NCBI GenBank assembly: GCA_019914945.1
Contig: CM034112.1
Span: 1 to 64,000 of the forward strand
DNA length: 64,000 nt
Reading direction: 5' to 3'
Source: Typha latifolia
Lineage: Eukaryota > Streptophyta > Magnoliopsida > Poales > Typhaceae
Part shown: one piece after another, positions 23,572-35,535 of the stretch
Numbering within the stretch: position 1 is the first letter of the stretch
How the letters are laid out: each line of letters begins with the position of its first letter
Position numbers and translations under genes: made by a program
The notes under the pieces: model-generated
Databases searched by the model: none
What the model was told of the DNA's origin: nothing
The model's input: the letters and a program-made list of their open reading frames with translations, nothing else

Positions 23572-26500
23572 ATGGCCGCTGGAATGGTTCCAGCTTCTTT
23601 TCCTGGTCTAAAGACTCGGGATTGCAGCTTGAGCTTCGCAAAGAGCGTGGATTTCACAAAAGTTTCTTGTGCTCCTGGTCCACGGAGGATCAAGTCGCCA
23701 AGTACCAAGGTTTCTGCGATTAGAAATTCTAATCCTGGTTCCGATACCGTTGAACTGCAGCCGGCTTCCGATGGAAGCCCTCTCTTAGGTATAATCCCGA
23801 CTTAGGGCTGTCAAGCCCTGCTTGTGCATTTTTACCTTACATTACTAGGTGCATGGGTGTTGTCCTTTTCGAATCATAACCCATGTATTTTTATTTTTGA
23901 CTGCCCATTAATTTTAAAGTCATGCAATATAGATGACTTAAATCATTTAATAGAAATTTGGACTAGAATCTCTATTTGCATTTCAACAATAAATTTCAGC
24001 ATTTGACTTGAGCTATAATTATTTGTATGTAGTCCCTAGACAGAAGTACTGTGAATCAATACACAGGACGGTAAGGAGAAAAACTCGGACTGTGATGGTA
24101 GGAAATGTGGCCCTTGGTAGCGAGCATCCTATTCGAATCCAGACGATGACCACTTCTGATACCAAGGATGTTGTTAAAACTGTTGAAGAGGTCTTATCAC
24201 TTCCTTAATCATGCTTTTCTTTATCTTCATGTGAAATAAGTAATGAAAGTTATATCTATGTTATATTCATCCTGCATCTGCAGTCAGTCACTAATGAAAT
24301 TGCATCACTTCGGTTTATTGATCGATAATAGCAGTTTGTGTACATATTATTTTGTTGGCAGGTAATGCGAATAGCTGACAAGGGTGCTGATTTGGTTCGA
24401 ATAACAGTCCAGGGAAAGAGAGAAGCAGATGCTTGTTTTGATATTAAGAACAGTCTTGTGCAGAAGAAGTAAGTCTTTCATTTCTTGTTCTTTGGGGAAA
24501 GTTCGGAGACATTTATATTTTGTCCAACACTCTTTTACTTCTTTTAATCCAGCTATAATATTCCTCTTGTGGCCGACATCCATTTTGCTCCCTCAGTTGC
24601 ATTGAGAGTGGCTGAATGCTTCGACAAGATTCGAGTTAACCCAGGAAATTTTGGTTTGTGTGCATTAATACTTTTCTTCAGTAAAGCCTGCAGATGCTTT
24701 AAGACTGACTACAAATTTGGGAGTTAGTTTTAACTTCCAGTGATCACTTTTGCTTGTAGCTGATAGGAGGGCACAATTTGAGAAGTTAGATTACACTGAA
24801 GAAGATTATCAGAAAGAGCTTGAGCATATTGAACAGGTCAGAAATCTTAACTTCAACTCGGTTGTCATTTCAAATTAGGCTAGCCAACTAATAGGCGTTA
24901 CTTCGTCGGTGTACGCGTGTAAGCCTCTTTATTATCTGCAAACTACACCTGTCCTGCTTATGTAATCCTGTATTTTTATATGTAGAGTTGAAATTTGTAT
25001 TTATAAATGTGGCTTACTCCTTTGAGAATCCAAGTTAACCTCTACCATTATCCTGTACAGACCACTCTAGTTTTGTGCTTTTGCCTATATTGCAACAATA
25101 ATGCACATATGCTTATTTTATACTTGCAACAGGCCACGGCAAGCCGAGGTGCCTGATAACTGTCCATTATTAGGATCTTCGTTTTTCTGCATTTGTCCAA
25201 GTCTATGTAATCAAAACATTTAATCCATCAATGTTCCTTCTCATCATGCCAGGTTTTCTCTCCATTGGTTGAGAAATGCAAGAAATATGAGCGAGCAATG
25301 CGCATTGGTACAAATCATGGAAGTCTTTCTGATCGTATAATGAGTTATTATGGGGATTCTCCAAGGGGAATGGTAATAATTTTCCCTTCCCCAATATTCT
25401 TTTTGTCCATAGAAATGAACTTACGAATTTCAGGTGCTCTGATCTTTGAGCAGGTTGAGTCTGCATTTGAGTTTGCTAGGATTTGTAGAAAGTTGGACTA
25501 CCATAATTTTGTCTTCTCAATGAAAGCAAGCAACCCAGTAATCATGGTACAAGCATATAGATTGCTTGTTGCAGAAATGTATGTTCAGGGATGGGATTAT
25601 CCTCTGCACTTGGGAGTTACTGAAGCTGGAGAAGGTGAAGATGGGCGGATGAAGTCTGCAATAGGCATCGGAACTCTACTTCAGGTACATGCCTTTTTCC
25701 TGACCAGCTTTTCTAGAGTCTCTGCATGTTTCTCTATTCCTTATTTTTGAAGAGAAAGAAACTGTTATCAAGCAGCAAAATTTTGATGAACTGATAAGTC
25801 AAACTTGATAAACCAGTTGTAATTTAAGGATCTATAAGTTGCTTATATGCTTGTTATATTGTTTTGATTCTCTAGCTGGAATCCATGAAATCTATGGTCC
25901 TGGTCATGCTATGTGCTCTGGGATCTAGATTCCTGGGTGTCACTGCAGCTGTGAAACTTTTTAATATTTCTTTGGATATTCCTAAGCACTTTCCCATTTA
26001 TAGATTTGCAAACTTACCCATTTATCCTTGAAGTTACAAAATAACACAACATCCAGCATGTCCAAGCCCATAAGAGTAACCAGAGTGTCTCCACTATGTT
26101 TACCAAGAATTGGAAATGAGACGCTTATTATGGAGAAAACTAAATACATATTGTTTCTTCAAAGTTGTCCAGTACTTTTTCTGCTTCAACCCCAACATGT
26201 TAGTGCAAGACAACGATAACAAAATGTAGGTCGAATGCAAACTTGCTAGCAAGGAGAGATAGGTAAACACATTGTGTAGGTAGATCTTTCCACCTATCCT
26301 GGCCAACAAGAGGCTTATTTAAGAAAAGAGGAGGAGAAAAATAAAAGGATATGTTTATCTACTGTGAAATTTCACAAAGTAGATAATTTGACTCAGTATT
26401 TCAAAGGAAGAGGCTAACTGTCTGTATTCTCTAAGAACAAAGTCCCTTATAGAACAAACTTAAAACACCTATTCCATACAGGATGGCTTGGGTGATACAA

Positions 26501-29500
26501 TCCGGGTGTCCCTCACAGAACCGCCAGAAGAAGAGATTGATCCCTGCAGAAGACTGGCTAACCTTGGCATGCAAGCTGCACATCTTCAAAAGGGGGTGGT
26601 AAGGTTCTTTTCTGTCAGGTTTTTGTGCTATTCCATAAGCTGCAAATTACTGTTATGAGAATATGGTCCATATTATTGCTAAATTAGCTCCTTTTCAGTT
26701 AGTCCCGATTCTTATATCTGTCTTCTATCTATCTTTGGTAGGTTCCTTTTGAAGAGAAAAATAGGCGTTATTTTGATTTCCAGCGGCGAAGTGGTCAATT
26801 GCCAGTTCAAAAGGAGGTTAGTCATCATGATGTTCATTTGAATAACATAATGTAAAAAATTTCAATTTCCTCCCCTTTTTTGACAGGGTGAAGAGGTGGA
26901 CTACCGAGGTGTCCTGCATCGTGATGGGTCTGTTCTGATGTCAGTTTCCTTGGATAAATTAAAGGTAGATTATGGTGTGATATGGCTTAGTGTCTATATA
27001 TGGCTGCATTTTTTTTTCCTTTACTGTTGTTACATATAAATGTGACACTAGTTATAACAATGTCTACTTATGCCAATGAAATGGAATGAATCATGGCTAG
27101 TTCAACTATACTCCCTTCTTGTCAAGTTCAAATTACAGATACTGTTACCCTTAAGGATTCTGGGTGCATATGTTTGTCTCTAGCTTTTTCTGATGCTTTT
27201 TGCCTTTCTGGAACCGAATAATCATATCTTATCGCCAGCTCTAGATATTGACTTCTCTATTGTTGTAAAGTATAGACTTATTTGGTTGTCCCTTCTTAAT
27301 GTACCAATGCTTCTTTTCTTTTTTAGATACCGGAACTTTTATACAAGTCCCTGGCAGCAAAACTTGTAGTTGGCATGCCTTTCAAGGTTTGTGCTTCACC
27401 CTTGCTCCAAATATGTGACTACATATTTTGGTCCATGTTGAAATATATAATGCTTTACAATTTTGATGTGGAATTCAGGATCTAGCAACTGTAGACTCTA
27501 TTCTCCTACGAGAACTTCCACCAGTCGAAGATGTTGATGCTGTGAGAACTCTATCTCTTTTCTCTAACTGACAGAAGGGAAAATTCATGTTCTGATTTCA
27601 TTACTTCCCATGAATATTGATATCTGTGCTTCATAAGCACATCTTTTCTGCATATAATATTAGTGCGATTGTAATTCTTGACTCTAATATACAATTCTTC
27701 ACTTATCCAGAGGTTGGCTATCAAAAGATTGGTCGACATAAGTGTGGGTATATTGACTCCCTTATCAGAGCAATTGACCAAGCCACTACCTTATGCAATC
27801 ATCCTTGTCAATCTCAAGGAACTTCAAACTGGTGCATACAAACTTCTGCCAGAAGGTATTGTTTTAGTGTTAGATTTGTTTTCATCATTTTGAGTAGTTA
27901 ATTGTTTTGCCAGAAGGTATCGATTCGATTATATGGCATCAGAAAAAGTTATTCTTGAATAGCTTTTACTTTTACTTTTTAGGCTCTAGGCTAGCTGTGA
28001 CCGTGCGTGGAGATGAACCCTACGAAGAGCTAGAAATCCTGAAAAATGTTGATGATGTTACAATGTTGCTACATAGTCTTCCATATGGTGAAGAAAAGAT
28101 TAGCAGGGTGCACGCTGCAAGGAGGTATATAGCTGACTTTAGAGTCGCTATTTAGAGTAGTTATCGCATTGTCATCAAATGTAATGCTCCACTGCTGATT
28201 CCAACTGTTCTTGGCCTTTGACTAAAGTTCTGTTTTCAAAATTTTTAATTTCTCTTGCTAAGTATAGACTTGAAATGAATAGATGATATTTTTCTCATTC
28301 GTTGCATGGTGATGCAGGCTATTTGAATTTTTAGAAGACAGTGCTCTTAAGTTTCCGGTAATCCATCATGTACAATTTCCTGAGGGAACCCATAGGTAAC
28401 TCCAGTACTCTGATGTGTACTTGCAATAAGGGCATACCTGACGATACTGGTTGCTTGCTTATATTAGTCCTGACAATTCACAGAGATGATCTTGTAATCG
28501 GTGCTGGGAGCCATGCTGGTGCTCTTCTAGTCGACGGCCTTGGGGATGGTGTACTGCTCGAGGCTTCTGATCATGATTTTGATTTCTTGAGGAACACATC
28601 TTTTAATTTACTCCAAGGTTGCAGAATGCGCAACACAAAAACCGTAAGCTTTTGATGTTTGACTGAGTTGTAAATTTGTAATTGATCTTAATGCCGAACT
28701 TCATCTCTAATTGGAACCGAACCATCCGTCATGTAAAAATTTCTACAGGAGTACGTCTCATGCCCATCTTGTGGCCGTACACTCTTTGATCTTCAGGAAA
28801 TTAGTGCTCAAATCAGAGAAAAGACATCCCATTTGCCTGGTGTTTCAGTAATTCTCAAACCCTCATCAGAAGTACTTTGTTTAAGACTGGTCTGGTTCTC
28901 TTTGTGCATGATAACAATCTCCTTTTTTTATGGCAGATTGCAATTATGGGTTGCATTGTGAATGGGCCAGGAGAAATGGCTGATGCAGATTTTGGATATG
29001 TTGGCGGTGCTCCGGGAAAGATTGACCTTTATGTGGGAAAGGTAACTTCTACAGAAATGATAATTCTTTATAATTTTTTTCTGACCAGCTCAATTTGATA
29101 TATGCATCTATGCTGAATGACGGGACTTTTCAAGATACTGCCACTTAAAAAATGATGTTTTCAAGAGTTTCTAACTTATTTCCATGTTTATCGTTGTCAA
29201 ATTGCAAACTGAGGTTAGAAAAGATAATACCTAGTATGATTAGTATGATATCAACTGATTAAGTGGAATCCTTAATTCTCGAGTTCAATTAAAATTTCCT
29301 TTGGGCAAAATGATTCCTATTAATAGGTTCTCAAGTTATTAAATGTCATTAACACCGCACCATCTTATGGATAATTATTCAACCGCAGTAGCAGTGTATC
29401 TTTAGGATATATTAACATGAATCTTATAGGATTCTTAACCCTTCCGAAGTTACATTTTCCATTGACTGAACTTTCCGGAGTTCAGTGTGGTAGTTGTGGT

Positions 29501-29648
29501 ACTAGTAACTTTTAGCAAGACTTGAGAAATAATTTCCATGCAACAGAATGTGGTGAAGCGGGGTATTGCAATGGAGCATGCTACTGATGCTTTAATTCAG
29601 CTTATAAAGGACCATGGCCGTTGGGTAGACCCGCCTGCTGAAGAGTAG
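23572..29648 (+). CDS. HDS: 4-hydroxy-3-methylbut-2-enyl diphosphate synthase, chloroplastic (HDS/IspG), 19 exons
   Basis: Exons: 23572-23788, 24033-24190, 24362-24468, 24553-24653, 24760-24836, 25253-25372, 25454-25684, 26482-26598, 26742-26816, 26887-26964, 27327-27386, 27479-27541, 27711-27855, 27983-28124, 28318-28395, 28484-28643, 28749-28847, 28937-29041, 29547-29648. Total 2235 nt, 744 aa, close to the usual plant length (about 740). HDS reductively converts MEcPP to HMBPP, the penultimate MEP-pathway step in the plastid, using ferredoxin electrons and a [4Fe-4S] cluster. The N terminus is a Ser/Lys-rich transit peptide. The TIM-barrel starts near [16 protein letters not shown] and includes [12 protein letters not shown] and [21 protein letters not shown]. 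The plant-type insertion domain lies in the middle. Cluster cysteines are seen in SCPSCGRT and [10 protein letters not shown] near the C terminus. Introns are canonical GT-AG. Confidence 0.96.
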
Positions 29649-30295
29649 ATTAGGTAAATGGAAAGCTTATATAATGTACTCCTTGTAAAAACATTATTTT
29701 GGATATACTTCTTGTAAAAACATTATTTTGGATGTCCCCATCCGTATGTCATGGAGACTAAATTGTAAGATTATAATGACATGATATTCCAAGAGGGAAG
29801 TTCATTAAGGAAGAATTATTGTACTCTTTGCCTGGATGGTGAGCGTCAGTTTCCTCAAACCAGAATAGTCGTTATTTTTCCTTTCTGGATGTTGAGAAGA
29901 TAAAAGTCGATCACTCACTATGTGACATGAAGCGGTGGAATGATGACATAAGGTTATTAGATCATCTTGTTTAGCTTGAGAAAAGAATGATTTCATAGAG
30001 CAACAGCGGATTTAGGGAACTTTTATTTAATTGATCTGCTTGTAGTTTTATAGCTAGCGCTGTAGTTGAAGAAGGGACGCAGATCCATTTGAGGCTCTGG
30101 AGTTTGAAGGAGGAAGTTTGTTTAGAGAAATACTTGAGATGTTTTAGGAATGTACTCCAGCAAATCAATCACACACTGGGAATAAAAATAAAGCACGATT
30201 TCAGGAAACCAAACTACTACAAAACCTTTTATTGAAACACTGCTAGTTAGTTACTGGGCCTGCTGGAGGTCACAGGGAGATGGGGATGCTATTCG
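29649..30295. other. Convergent intergenic region (HDS 3' end / lipase 3' end)
   Basis: Two genes converge here. The probable HDS 3' UTR contains CTTGTAAAAACATTATTTTG twice (29682 and 29711), a direct repeat with 29-bp period. Nothing else supportable. Confidence 0.5.
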
Positions 30296-31321
30296 CTATT
30301 GAAGGTTGCTGCCTCCTTCTCCTTGGGCCACTACGGCTGCCTGAGGCTGAGAGGCCTGAAGCCTGAGCCAGTCAAGGATCTCGCTGAAGACGAGCTCAAC
30401 ATTGTTGTCAGGCTCCCCCACCAGCTGGTGCCACATGCCCGGGTATATCCGGATGGTTTTGTCCTTGCTGGACGCGCGCTGGTAGAGCTCCTCCACGCAG
30501 GTGGGATCGCAGACAACGTCGTCCCCGCCGTGCACGATCAGCAGCGGCAGCGTCACCTGCTCGAACTTGGCCTGGACGTCGCGGCACACCCGCAGCAGCT
30601 CCAGTGCAGTGGCGGCGCGCGGCCTGGCCACCGTACGGCGGGGACTGGACAGGGCTAGCTTCCGCTTCCACTCCACCTTGAAGGAGAGGTCCGGGATGGA
30701 CCCCCGAGTGAAGGCCACACGCCACGTGGGCGCCACCGCGGCGGCAAGCCAGAGCAGGTGCTCGAGGGGCCACGGCGGCTTGAATTTGGGGCTGATGCCG
30801 CACATGGCTCCGTTGAGCACCGCCCCGTCCCAACCCCGGTGGAGCCTGGCGTACTCGGGATCCCTCCCGCGCAGGTGGGTGAGCAGCGCGATGGCGCCGC
30901 CCAGCGACTCGGCGTAGAGGAAACATGGCAGCGACGCCGGGTAATCGGAGCGGAAGGCGTCGAAGAAGGCAACGCAGTCATCGACGACGGGCTCAATGTC
31001 GGGGATGTGGGTGTTGAGACCCTCGGAGAAGCCGTGGCCCCGGTGGTCGAGGGCGCCAACCGCGAACCCCGCCTTGGCGAAGTGGACGGCCGTCAGCTGG
31101 ACTGTCCAGCTGGACTCCCCCGTGAAGCCATGGATGACGCCGATGGTGCCAACGATCTCCGCTGGGGGTAAGGGGACCCATCGCTGGGTGAAGATGCGGA
31201 GGCCGTCCGGGTTGACGAAGGAGGAGGAGGAGTGGGAGATGGAGTGACGCGCGTAGAACTCCGATGCGCTCAGCCGCCCGAAGGGGCCATGCTCGTCTGC
31301 CTCCGCCACCGGGTGCACCAT
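30296..31321 (-). CDS. Monoacylglycerol-lipase-like alpha/beta hydrolase, intronless
   Basis: Single open frame of 341 aa with an alpha/beta-hydrolase core. HGFTGESSWT forms the HG oxyanion strand. ALDHRGHGFSEG is the conserved segment of plant MAGL/caffeoylshikimate-esterase-like proteins. The nucleophile elbow is YAESLGGAIA (Ser in A-E-S-L-G-G), followed by the variable lid, the acid VHGGDDVVCDP (Asp) and the histidine MWHQLVGEP. Family members hydrolyse monoacylglycerols or related esters such as lysophospholipids or caffeoyl shikimate; the exact substrate cannot be read from sequence. No signal peptide, so probably cytosolic or membrane-associated. The gene is distinctly GC-rich compared with its surroundings. 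It lies 646 bp downstream of STR2 on the same strand. Long frames on the opposite strand are shadows of its GC bias. Confidence 0.88.
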   Translation of the reverse strand: MVHPVAEADEHGPFGRLSASEFYARHSISHSSSSFVNPDGLRIFTQRWVPLPPAEIVGTIGVIHGFTGESSWTVQLTAVHFAKAGFAVGALDHRGHGFSEGLNTHIPDIEPVVDDCVAFFDAFRSDYPASLPCFLYAESLGGAIALLTHLRGRDPEYARLHRGWDGAVLNGAMCGISPKFKPPWPLEHLLWLAAAVAPTWRVAFTRGSIPDLSFKVEWKRKLALSSPRRTVARPRAATALELLRVCRDVQAKFEQVTLPLLIVHGGDDVVCDPTCVEELYQRASSKDKTIRIYPGMWHQLVGEPDNNVELVFSEILDWLRLQASQPQAAVVAQGEGGSNLQ

Positions 31322-31967
31322 TATTTCCGTCTGTTTCTTTTTGTCGCGAAAACGAGATCCTGTAATAGAGAATCTGCTCTAGGGATTTTGATTCCAGGGG
31401 AACAGGAAGAGGCTAGGGGATGGGTAGCGATCGAGTTGTTGGGGGAGGAGGCGGGGGAGTAAATAAGTCGAAAGCGATGGGTTTACCTGATTGGATGAGA
31501 TTCGTGCAATAGATACGGCTCCTATAGAGAGAGTTGGATATGTTGGCTTGCTTACGTGTCAACTCACTCATTAATTGGGCTATAAATGCCGCAGAGACCC
31601 AAGGCGCCGGTGGGACCATTCACCCACCCGATCTACCTACTTCCAACCTACCTTCTTTATTACCCTCCACAATCCCGCGTTTCAATAGTCAATACATGGT
31701 TGTAAATGGGATCGCAGCTATCGACCGACGGCATTCCTCAAGTGAGTTTCTCTAATATATAGTGCAAAACTATTGAATTAGTTTTGTATTCCCTTTCTGA
31801 GTGGCATTGAATTGCCAGGGACTTCAGTAATAGAATAGAACAATTAATATGTACTAGTTAACTGGGAAGGTATAACAAGGTGATGGTTCCCTGGCTTGGC
31901 ATGAAAGACCACGTTATAGCTGTGTCGGCGCGTCACGAGAAACTCTGATAATTGATCAGTCGTTTGT
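31322..31967. other. Spacer between the lipase start and STR2 stop
   Basis: It contains the upstream region of the lipase gene and the 3' flank of STR2, both on the minus strand. No gene or repeat recognised. Confidence 0.5.
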
Positions 31968-33017
31968 TCACTTCCTCTGGTTCTTAGAGGCGAATCGGAG
32001 GACCAAATAGAAAAGTATACGATAGAATACGGCCCAACCCATCAGGTAGAGCACCATCTTCCACTTATCAGCCTCCTTGAGACTAATGGACATCTGCTGT
32101 AGGATGTTCTCTCCGGTGATAGGTTTCGGATCGTGGGCGAAGTGGTGGTTGGTCTGGAACTCATTCATGAGCAGGCCCTCGTACGGGTACTTCATGGTGG
32201 AGATGGTATTCATCCATTTCCAACCAAGCGGGATGCTATGACTGCTGAGGAAGTAACCGCAGAACAAGAAGAAGAGGGCGGTGAAGGCGATGACGGCTGC
32301 GTAGCCGAGGATAAAGTTGGGCACGACAGAGCTGACGAAGACGACGAAGGAGTTGGTGGAGATTAGCGATACATAGAGCATGACGACAAAGTACAGGAAG
32401 CTACCACGGAGACCGAGGGCAAACCAGACGATGACCGCGTAGGTGAGAGCCTGGAGGAGGAGGAAGGGAAGATAGGTAATGAGGCCTGAAATGGCATAGG
32501 AGGATGCGCGATAGGCGTTGTGGGAGGTCTCGCGGACGAAGATGAAGCGCTCTTGGATGAAGGCAGGGACGGCGTCGTTGGAGGAGAAGAAGAAGAGGCA
32601 GACGGTGAAGATGAAAAAACTGAGGCGGTTGGTGACGCCCTGGAGGTTATCCTTGGGCTTTAAGAACATGGTGGCCATCATGAGGCCCATGATGGTGAGC
32701 ACCATCTGCCGGGAAAGGAACAGCTCCGGGGTGCGCCAGATGTTGGTGAAGTTGCGACGCATCAGCATCATCACCTCCCCAACGTATGAGTTAGCGAACT
32801 TGGGCCCCATATCAATCCTACTCACGCAGCGCCCAGTGCCCCCGCCTCTCCGCACGTTCGGTGTCAGGTAGTCGTCCTCGTTCACGGTGTAGTCGCTACT
32901 GTGGGGAGTCGGCGTGCTCGAAAATATCTCCTGCGAGTATGTGTAGTAGCCGGGGGACAGGCTGCATGCAGGTGCAGTTATAAATTGCGGGCATCATAAT
33001 TAAGCTCTTATTATTTG

Positions 33018-33099
<82 letters not shown>

Positions 33100-34415
33100 C
33101 TTACCTTGGAGGATTCTGTGATTTCCTATTGTTCCTCTTCTGCCGCGAGGGTGTCAACCTGAGCGATTCTATGATGCCGCTCTGGCTGCTGCTCCATGGG
33201 GACTTGGACGTACTCCTCAGGCTGTGGTCGAACTCATCTGCCCCGCCATGACGATGATCATGCCTCCTGCCTTCTGACACCGGCGTTGGCGGGACGGTCG
33301 AGACAAGGGAGTGGTCATCGTTGGAGATGCGTGGCGGCTTCATCCCCGTGACGCAGAAGTCGGCTAGCGCCTCGACACCGACCTCGGATTGGTCGTACTC
33401 CTGGATGACGTCAAGGAGGTGCTCGATGGAGTTCTCGCCTTTGGGGACTTTGCGGCCCATGCGTCCGAGATGGGCGCCCACGTCCTTGGGGGAGCCGGCG
33501 AACATGAGCTGGCCGCGGGCGAGGATGATAAGGTGATCGAGCAGCATCTGGATGCGGTAGGAGGGTTGGTGAATGGTCAGGATCACGGTGCTACCGGAGC
33601 GCGCGATGTGGTGCACCTTCTCGATCACGCTATGGGCACTGGTCGAGTCCAGACCCGAGGTGGGCTCGTCCAGAAAGAGAAGAGCCGGCCCATGGATGAT
33701 GTCAACCCCAATCGACACCCTCCGCCGCTCACCGCCTGAGACGCCACGCGTGCCCTCGTCGCCGATGTAAGTGTTCCTCGATGACTGCGCGCGTAGTAAT
33801 TGATAAATGTCCGCAGTTAGAGCTATCTAGTAATTATTCTCGGCCTCGGTTACTAATTAGTGTACATGAAGTAATTGAAGGGGAAAGTTTCCTCTCTTGA
33901 CAAACTTTGATCGTTGGGTCAGTACGAACCGTCAAGCCGAGCTGGTCGATTAGCTTTTCGACCCTCTCCTTCTTGTCAGCATGGGGGATGGAGCCGAGGC
34001 GGAAGTCCGCTGCGAACATGAGAGTCTCGTAGACGGTGAGCATGGGGAAGAGGCGATCGTCCTGCATGATGTAGGCGGAAGTGCGCTTGATTAGGGTAGG
34101 GCTCATCTCGGTGCCGTCGAGGGATACCCTCCCCTTGAGGCTGCCGCTCGCGATCCGACCGGCGAGCCCGTCCAGGAAGGTGGACTTGCCTGCGCCGCTG
34201 GGGCCCATCACCGCGGTGACGCAGCCTTTTGGGGCGTACCCCGTGATTTGGTGCAGCAGGTCCACCTCCTGCTTCGTCCACTCCCCATCCACCTTCTGCT
34301 CCTTGGTCACTGTGTACGTCAGCCCAGAGAACTCCAGCCCTCCCGTAAAGCTTTGGGGCTTTCCTACGGCGATCACCGTCTCACTTCGTGCGGTGGCCCT
34401 GTAGTTTTTAGCCAT
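31968..34415 (-). CDS. STR2: Half-size ABC transporter, STR2 (stunted arbuscule 2) type, three exons
   Basis: Exons 34415-33930, 33784-33105 and 32961-31968 join to 2160 nt, 719 aa. Residues from about 20 match the STR2 N terminus (KPQSFTGGLEF, LTYTVTK). The nucleotide-binding domain has Walker A GPSGAGKST, signature VSGGERRRVS, Walker B LLFLDEPTSGLDS and the H-loop TIHQPS. A variable linker with SSTPTPHSSDY and NEDDYLTP is typical of STR2 rather than other ABCG proteins. The membrane domain contains FFFSSNDAVPAFIQERF and RETSHNAYRASSY and ends with LRFASKNQRK. From the family: STR and STR2 dimerise in the periarbuscular membrane and are needed for arbuscule development, proposed to export lipid to the fungus. 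In-frame methionines upstream (34544, 34655) make the start uncertain; 34415 fits the usual protein length. Identification rests on remembered family sequences, not a search. Confidence 0.9.
33019..33095. repeat. (TA)n microsatellite in STR2 intron 2
   Basis: About 77 bases of alternating TA. On the gene strand it starts 9 nt after the exon-2 donor (GTAAGTCTA then ATATA...) and takes up over half of the 143-nt intron. Confidence 0.95.
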
Positions 34416-35535
34416 TATTAAGCGTACGCAGCCCCGTCTTTCGGTAGTCACCTTGGGTGTATCCAAATAAGGTGGTGCGATATATGGAGGGGAGGAGGGG
34501 GTTACTTCCAATGCTGGGCTCGGAGGAACCTCAATTTCGGTCATTGAAGCGATCGTTCCTCTCTTTGTTTGGTTCGATAGGACGAGGCGAGGATCACTTA
34601 GTTTGAACCATCGGAGACGGTTTTGGCCTCTTTGATATACCAAACCAAGGACCAAGGTAGATGAGTTGTAAGCTGTAACACAAAATCCTGAATATATATA
34701 TATATATAGTAGGTCTATAATCTCTCTTGAATTTTTATTAAAATTAAATGGAATAGGAATGATGCATGAATTTCTACCAACTTTCTGAGATGAGTTCTAT
34801 AATGAAAGGCACACAATTTTGACAGGAGCTCCGCTGTCATTTAGAAGTCCTTGGGCTGATATACCCCTAAGGTCTGGCCCTACGTTCTCTTGATCTGATT
34901 GCCCCGTTCCTCTTCTCTCCTCGAGATCGTCGTTCCTCAAACTCAGCCTATTGGGCTGGACCGACCCAGGCCCAATGAAAAATTGTTGCCGACTGACAAC
35001 TTAAGCCTTCCTACGATTATTTTCGATCTTTCCTGCCGATATATAGGATCTAGCATTCGGTGGCAATGGCATCTGGGTTTGTGTTCAAGAAAAGCAGTCT
35101 CCTATTGGAGTGAGTTCAATTAATAATCTGTTCACATATGGGAGGTTAGGACGCTTATGCCAATTAAGTAAGCTTCGTGAGATAAAAAAAAACTCAGTTT
35201 TTGATTGGCAGCTTCATTAGGAACACACAGATGAAACATGCGGGGGATGAAAAAGGAAAAGGAGAAGGAGAGAAATTAAGATTTAAAGACTAAGTCCCAG
35301 ATAGCGAAACGTTACTGAGAGAGAACGACAGGGAACACAGAGGTAACACTCGACTAATTACTCTACTAGTAATTTTTTACTATCATAAAACTAAATCTAG
35401 TTCCAGCTGGTTCCTTGCCGGTACACCCCCGCCGTCGCTTTTTTCGTGGGAGCTCAAAGCGTTAGCTTCTCTTTATTGCTTCGATGATGGTATGTCAAGC
35501 GCAGCGCACGCCATAGAGAAAGAAAGCAAGAAGCA
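34416..35535. other. STR2 upstream region / PIP2 downstream region
   Basis: Includes in-frame sequence upstream of the chosen STR2 start (to 34655), then its probable promoter, with a short (AT)n run near 34690-34708. By eye I found no exact CTTCTTGTTC or GNATATNC mycorrhiza/phosphate-type elements. No gene is present. Confidence 0.5.

Noticed and set aside
30299..31247. Several long plus- and minus-strand frames overlapping the lipase gene
   Set aside because: High GC content leaves alternative frames open by chance; only the 341-aa frame has the hydrolase motifs.
34416..35535. Mycorrhiza-responsive promoter elements (CTTCTTGTTC, GNATATNC) upstream of STR2
   Set aside because: No exact match seen on either strand by eye; near matches such as TTCTTGAAC (about 35085, reverse) are too weak to call.
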